A DNA stretch of 17,708 bases, taken from positions 1 to 17,708 of the forward strand of contig CAJUMT010000056.1 of the NCBI GenBank assembly GCA_910587495.1, given 5' to 3'. Each line of letters begins with the position of its first letter. Within the stretch, counting starts at the first letter, position 1. Below the pieces are notes generated by a model, which saw nothing but the letters and a program-made list of their open reading frames with translations, was not told the DNA's origin and made no database searches. This DNA is from an uncultured Lachnospiraceae bacterium (GTDB taxonomy: Bacteria; Bacillota_A; Clostridia; Lachnospirales; Lachnospiraceae). A program made the translations under genes and the position numbers. This document shows positions 15,018-17,708 of the stretch, piece after piece.

Positions 15018-16625
15018 CTATGGTTGCGACGCAAGCTCTGCCGCTTTTTCCTGATATTCCTCCAAAACGCGGACTTCGCCGTCCTCCTTTTCCAGCAGAA
15101 TATCCCCAAAAAGTACAAGTGCTTTCTCATTGATCGTTTTGACCATTATATTTTCCGGCATTTTAAGTGTTTTTAGATACGCTTCTGCTTGTTCTTGCGC
15201 CTCCTGACATAAAAAGCCAATATACGCTTTCTCTGCCTGGTTCAGGACAGGCTCATCTGAAGGCTCTTTTGGGGATTCTGTCTGCTGTACCTTCTCTGTC
15301 GGCTCTTTTTGATTTTCATAATCAATTTCACCCTCTTTAAGCATACGCAGAACAGATCGGGCATCTTCCCTGGCCTTTTTTAAACTTTCATGGTCGATGG
15401 AAGCGGCAGGCGCCCGCTCCCCGTAATCCATGCTTTCGCCTGCTTTTGTGACAGCGGTTTTTTTCTCCCGCCGCGGCAATTCCACCTGGCTGCATGCCAG
15501 ATATGCAAGTACTCCTTTTTGTATGGCAGACTCAAACCCTCCGTCTATTATCATGGATTTCAGCACTTCCACATCCTGCATGCGGTCGGCGCCGCTCATA
15601 TAGGCTTTATTCAGAATCCGAAGAGGGGAGCGCTTCCTTTTACCCCGGATAAGAAAATATTCCCGCATGTAAGACTCTGTGTACAGATGGATCAGGTTCA
15701 AAAGATCCTGTACGCTTTCCCGAAGAATATAATACCAGTATCTCCAGTAATCAGAATAACTCTGACGCTCAAAATACGCATAGCGTGAAACACGGACGGT
15801 CTTTTTATCTCTGTCATTTTGTTTCGATATCGGATAATTGGGTATATAAGCAGAGGCATAAAATCCATTCAGAATCACATGGCGAAAGTCATAAGCTTCC
15901 AGATTTTCTTCCAGCGCTTTGAATACATAGGGCATCGCGTTCCAGGTATGTTTTATGTAATCCTCCTGAGAACATATCTCTTCTTTTTTCAGGAGGCGCG
16001 CATTCTGCCTGACATACTGGCCCGCCTCTTCATAATTGCCTTTTTCGATCTTAAGGAATCCCCGACCGCTCCAATCCCGCCCGCTTTTTGCCTCCAGAAA
16101 AAGAACCATCTCCTTTGCAATCTCCGTATGGGTGGTCATAAACAGACAGCAGACATCATAAAAATATTCTGCTATATCCCCGCTTATCTTCCGGTCTTTG
16201 TTTAAAGCGTCCCAAAACGCGGACATGGCCGCCAATGCATCCTTTGGCGTATCCTGATAAATCAGGTTGGCCAGCTCAAGAATATAATATTTTATATAGA
16301 GCATATTTGCTTCGTTAATGGCATTTCTTCTAAAATCTTTTACCAATGTATAATAACACAAAATTTGCTCGTCACTCATTTCTTCCAGGCATCTGACCTC
16401 TCTGGTTATACGGACATGGGTATCATAATTTGCGTCTAGGCCTTTCATGTACAAAGCTTCTTCCCTGAAAAAGGACAGATCCACCTTGTAATAGTCATAA
16501 TGCCTAGAATTATGCCCCCATTTGCGGGTCTTTAATTTGATCACATACCTGCGAAAAGCCTCCACCCTCCGCTCAGGTGTCATCTTTAACTCATATATCC
16601 GGCGCAGATCCATGGATTTTTTCAT
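15018..16625 (-). CDS. TerB_N / TerB_C domain protein
   Basis: 535 residues, soluble. The N-terminal part matches the TerB_N pattern: EEMSDEQILCYYTLVKDFRR (81-100), then YIKYYILELANLIY (110-123), the family's Tyr-rich helices. The last about 45 residues match TerB_C: VKTINEKALVLFGDILLEKEDG and then VRVLEEYQEKAAEL. The two are joined by a charged linker with PKEP-like repeats (about 435-465). The central TerB metal-binding domain seen in some relatives is not recognised. The start is the ATG at 16625, overlapping the XRE stop as ATGA; a GTG at 16646 would sit inside the XRE gene with no good site. TerB-domain proteins were first linked to tellurite resistance, but those domains also occur with helicases and ATPases in predicted DNA-processing systems. 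A scaffold or partner for the ATPase and helicase is my inference. Confidence 0.83.
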   Translation of the reverse strand: MKKSMDLRRIYELKMTPERRVEAFRRYVIKLKTRKWGHNSRHYDYYKVDLSFFREEALYMKGLDANYDTHVRITREVRCLEEMSDEQILCYYTLVKDFRRNAINEANMLYIKYYILELANLIYQDTPKDALAAMSAFWDALNKDRKISGDIAEYFYDVCCLFMTTHTEIAKEMVLFLEAKSGRDWSGRGFLKIEKGNYEEAGQYVRQNARLLKKEEICSQEDYIKHTWNAMPYVFKALEENLEAYDFRHVILNGFYASAYIPNYPISKQNDRDKKTVRVSRYAYFERQSYSDYWRYWYYILRESVQDLLNLIHLYTESYMREYFLIRGKRKRSPLRILNKAYMSGADRMQDVEVLKSMIIDGGFESAIQKGVLAYLACSQVELPRREKKTAVTKAGESMDYGERAPAASIDHESLKKAREDARSVLRMLKEGEIDYENQKEPTEKVQQTESPKEPSDEPVLNQAEKAYIGFLCQEAQEQAEAYLKTLKMPENIMVKTINEKALVLFGDILLEKEDGEVRVLEEYQEKAAELASQP

Positions 16626-16930
16626 GCAGCTGTCATCTTCTTCCACTTTTTATAGTATTTCGTCAGGCGCTTTATGCGGCATATTCCCGCCCCGCTTTCT
16701 ATGATGTCTTTGTTCCCCGTCACCATATCATCCATGGTTACTCCAAAAAGACGGCTTAACGCGTACAGATTATCCAGGGAAGGAAGGTTCACGCCGTCCA
16801 TCCACCGATACACGGTCTGCACACAGGTTAAAGACAGATACTGCTGGATATCCCTCGGGCTTATACCGCTTTGCTGCACCAGTATCTTCAAATACTGCCC
16901 AGCTCGTATTCTGTCTATGACCGGTATCAT
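16622..16930 (-). CDS. Small XRE/Cro-like helix-turn-helix regulator
   Basis: 102-residue DNA-binding protein. The helix-turn-helix covers about residues 20-70: SGISPRDIQQYLSLTCVQTVYRWMDG, then LPSLDNLYALSRLFGVTMDDMV, a standard Cro/C1 fold. The basic C-terminus (KRLTKYYKKWKK) may add DNA contacts. The start is the ATG at 16930, with AAAGGAG 8 bases upstream. It overlaps the SGNH stop (ATGA at 16927-16930), and its own stop overlaps the TerB gene start (ATGA at 16622-16625). This places it inside the operon; autoregulation of the operon is the obvious possibility. The inverted repeat at 17609-17644 upstream of the first gene is a candidate operator. Confidence 0.85.
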   Translation of the reverse strand: MIPVIDRIRAGQYLKILVQQSGISPRDIQQYLSLTCVQTVYRWMDGVNLPSLDNLYALSRLFGVTMDDMVTGNKDIIESGAGICRIKRLTKYYKKWKKMTAA

Positions 16931-17553
16931 AGCTGCATCTCCTTTATCCTTTTTTCCACTGCGCAAGCCAGCATCAGATGGCCGTTTTTGTCCAGATGGA
17001 GGCCATCTGTCACGCTGGCGCAGACTGCCTCTGAAGCGTCCAAAAATCCGCACCCCAGCGCTTCTGCCAGTTTTTTATATTCCGCAGCCAGTTCCCTGGA
17101 TACTTTTAAAGATGTTTCGTCAAATTCCGTGCCGAAACCGCTTTTTAAAACATTTTCTGTGATCGGCGCAGGGGCGATCAAAAGTGTCTGAAACGATTTT
17201 GCTGCATGGGAGGCGGCCTCTTTTACTATTTTTTCAAGAGCATTTTTGATTTGTACTGCAGACGCATGAAACTGTGCCTTACAATCGTTGCTCCCAAGCA
17301 TAACCACAAAAAGATCCACAGGTTGATGGACCCTTACGGCTTCGCCCACCGTATCAAGTCCGCATCTTCCGGAACAAGTCATATCTTTAAAAGCTGTGGT
17401 CCTTCCGCACAGCCCCTCTTCGATTACTTCGTAGGAGGCTCCCAAAAGATCCTGCAGCTTCCCCGGCCAGCGGGTGCGACAGTCGTACCTTCCTCCTTTT
17501 CCAGGAATATACCCAAAGGTATTGGAATCTCCATAACACACTATTTTTTTCAT
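16927..17553 (-). CDS. SGNH/GDSL-family esterase (arylesterase-like)
   Basis: Serine hydrolase of 208 residues, the usual length, without a signal peptide, so probably cytoplasmic. Conserved blocks: GDSNTFG with nucleophile S10, EEGLCGRTT (45-53, oxyanion glycine), GSND with N89, and DGLHLDKNGH with D183 and H186 completing the triad. The pattern is closest to small arylesterase or lysophospholipase-like enzymes; the substrate is unknown. The start is the ATG at 17553 behind GGAG; an upstream GTG at 17601 sits over the predicted promoter and has no site. It is the first gene of the operon and overlaps the XRE gene by ATGA. Whether it is a functional part of the system or simply a co-transcribed passenger is open. 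Confidence 0.88.
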   Translation of the reverse strand: MKKIVCYGDSNTFGYIPGKGGRYDCRTRWPGKLQDLLGASYEVIEEGLCGRTTAFKDMTCSGRCGLDTVGEAVRVHQPVDLFVVMLGSNDCKAQFHASAVQIKNALEKIVKEAASHAAKSFQTLLIAPAPITENVLKSGFGTEFDETSLKVSRELAAEYKKLAEALGCGFLDASEAVCASVTDGLHLDKNGHLMLACAVEKRIKEMQL

Positions 17554-17580
17554 ATCATTCTCCAGCGTGGAAATCAACAG

Positions 17581-17586
17581 ATTATA
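17581..17586 (-). promoter_or_regulatory. Candidate -10 box for the five-gene operon
   Basis: On the minus strand a perfect TATAAT sits about 28 bases before the ATG at 17553, after GGAG. No good -35 is seen at 16-18 bases, so the promoter may be weak or need an activator. Confidence 0.45.
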
Positions 17587-17608
17587 AGAATTGTTTGTCA
17601 CAACAGGA

Positions 17609-17644
17609 TTACGCCTGCCAGATAAACAACACTGGCCGGCGTAA
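17609..17644. repeat. Imperfect 13-bp inverted repeat upstream of the five-gene operon
   Basis: The arms TTACGCCTGCCAG (17609-17621) and CTGGCCGGCGTAA (17632-17644) match at 12 of 13 positions around a 10-base AT-rich loop. Neither direction has the hairpin-then-T-run order of a terminator. It is GC-rich and just upstream of the candidate -10, so it is a possible operator for the XRE protein or another regulator. Confidence 0.5.
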
Positions 17645-17659
17645 AAAATGTCATATTTA

Positions 17660-17708
17660 AGATCGGAAGAGCGTCGTGTAGGGAAAGAGTGTAGATCTCG
17701 GTGGTCGC
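17660..17708. other. Illumina TruSeq adapter sequence (assembly contamination)
   Basis: From 17660 the sequence begins AGATCGGAAGAGC and continues as the reverse complement of the Illumina TruSeq universal adapter to the end, 49 bases without a visible mismatch. It is not biological; the natural sequence ends at about 17659. Confidence 0.97.

Noticed and set aside
15018..16625. Tellurite resistance function for the TerB-domain gene
   Set aside because: The name comes from domain history. The TerB core domain and the usual TerC/TerD partners are absent, and the context is an ATPase and a helicase.
16674..17162. 162-codon plus-strand open frame
   Set aside because: It is antisense to the XRE and SGNH genes, whose conserved motifs read clearly on the minus strand.
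11530..17553. A complete BREX or Pgl system
   Set aside because: Only the BrxD- and BrxHI-like genes are present; no methyltransferase, PglZ, kinase or BrxC/PglY homologue lies in the window.
1..17708. CRISPR arrays, tRNA or rRNA genes, transposases
   Set aside because: No regularly spaced direct repeats, cloverleaf-like or rRNA stretches, or transposase motifs were seen; the only mobile DNA is the intron end at 1-51.

Overview
The window looks like chromosomal DNA of a low-to-moderate GC Firmicute, most likely a Lachnospiraceae-type gut Clostridium. The reasons are strong AGGAGG ribosome-binding sites, TTG/ATG starts, consensus sigma-A promoters, and a gene repertoire of a GH51 arabinofuranosidase with a CUT1 sugar importer, an FtsA-like protein with a long C-terminal extension, and a ThyX-like protein. 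It is an assembled contig. The right end runs into 49 bases of Illumina adapter, and the left end stops inside what looks like the 3' end of a group II intron, a repeat that commonly breaks assemblies.

Left part (1-2000): a Na+:solute symporter gene on the minus strand is cut off near residue 304 by the intron end, which lies antisense to it. A FadR-type GntR regulator is divergent from it. Two mirror-image FadR-type operators sit on the symporter promoter, so the pair was probably a small regulated uptake unit that the intron has since broken.

2000-5600: an FtsA/actin-fold ATPase with beta-grasp-like C-terminal domains (plus) converges on a tandem ThyX-like protein (minus). Their stop codons overlap by 4 bases, and each gene has a recognisable promoter.

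5600-11530: an arabinoside utilisation locus. A two-domain ArsR-type regulator (minus) is divergent from an operon (plus) of GH51 alpha-L-arabinofuranosidase, lipoprotein sugar-binding protein and two permeases. No ABC ATPase is present, so a shared housekeeping ATPase is probably used. A 12-bp hairpin lies between the binding-protein gene and the permease genes.

11530-17660 (minus): a compact five-gene operon, in transcription order SGNH esterase, XRE-type regulator, TerB_N/TerB_C protein, DUF2791 (BrxD-type) P-loop ATPase, Lhr-like (BrxHI-type) helicase. Three junctions are ATGA overlaps and the fourth has a 15-base gap. The ATPase-helicase pair resembles an accessory module of type 2 BREX, but no methyltransferase, PglZ phosphatase or other BREX core gene is here. 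This unit is the best candidate in the window for an undescribed system, probably DNA-directed defence or stress response; that function is inference from families and context.
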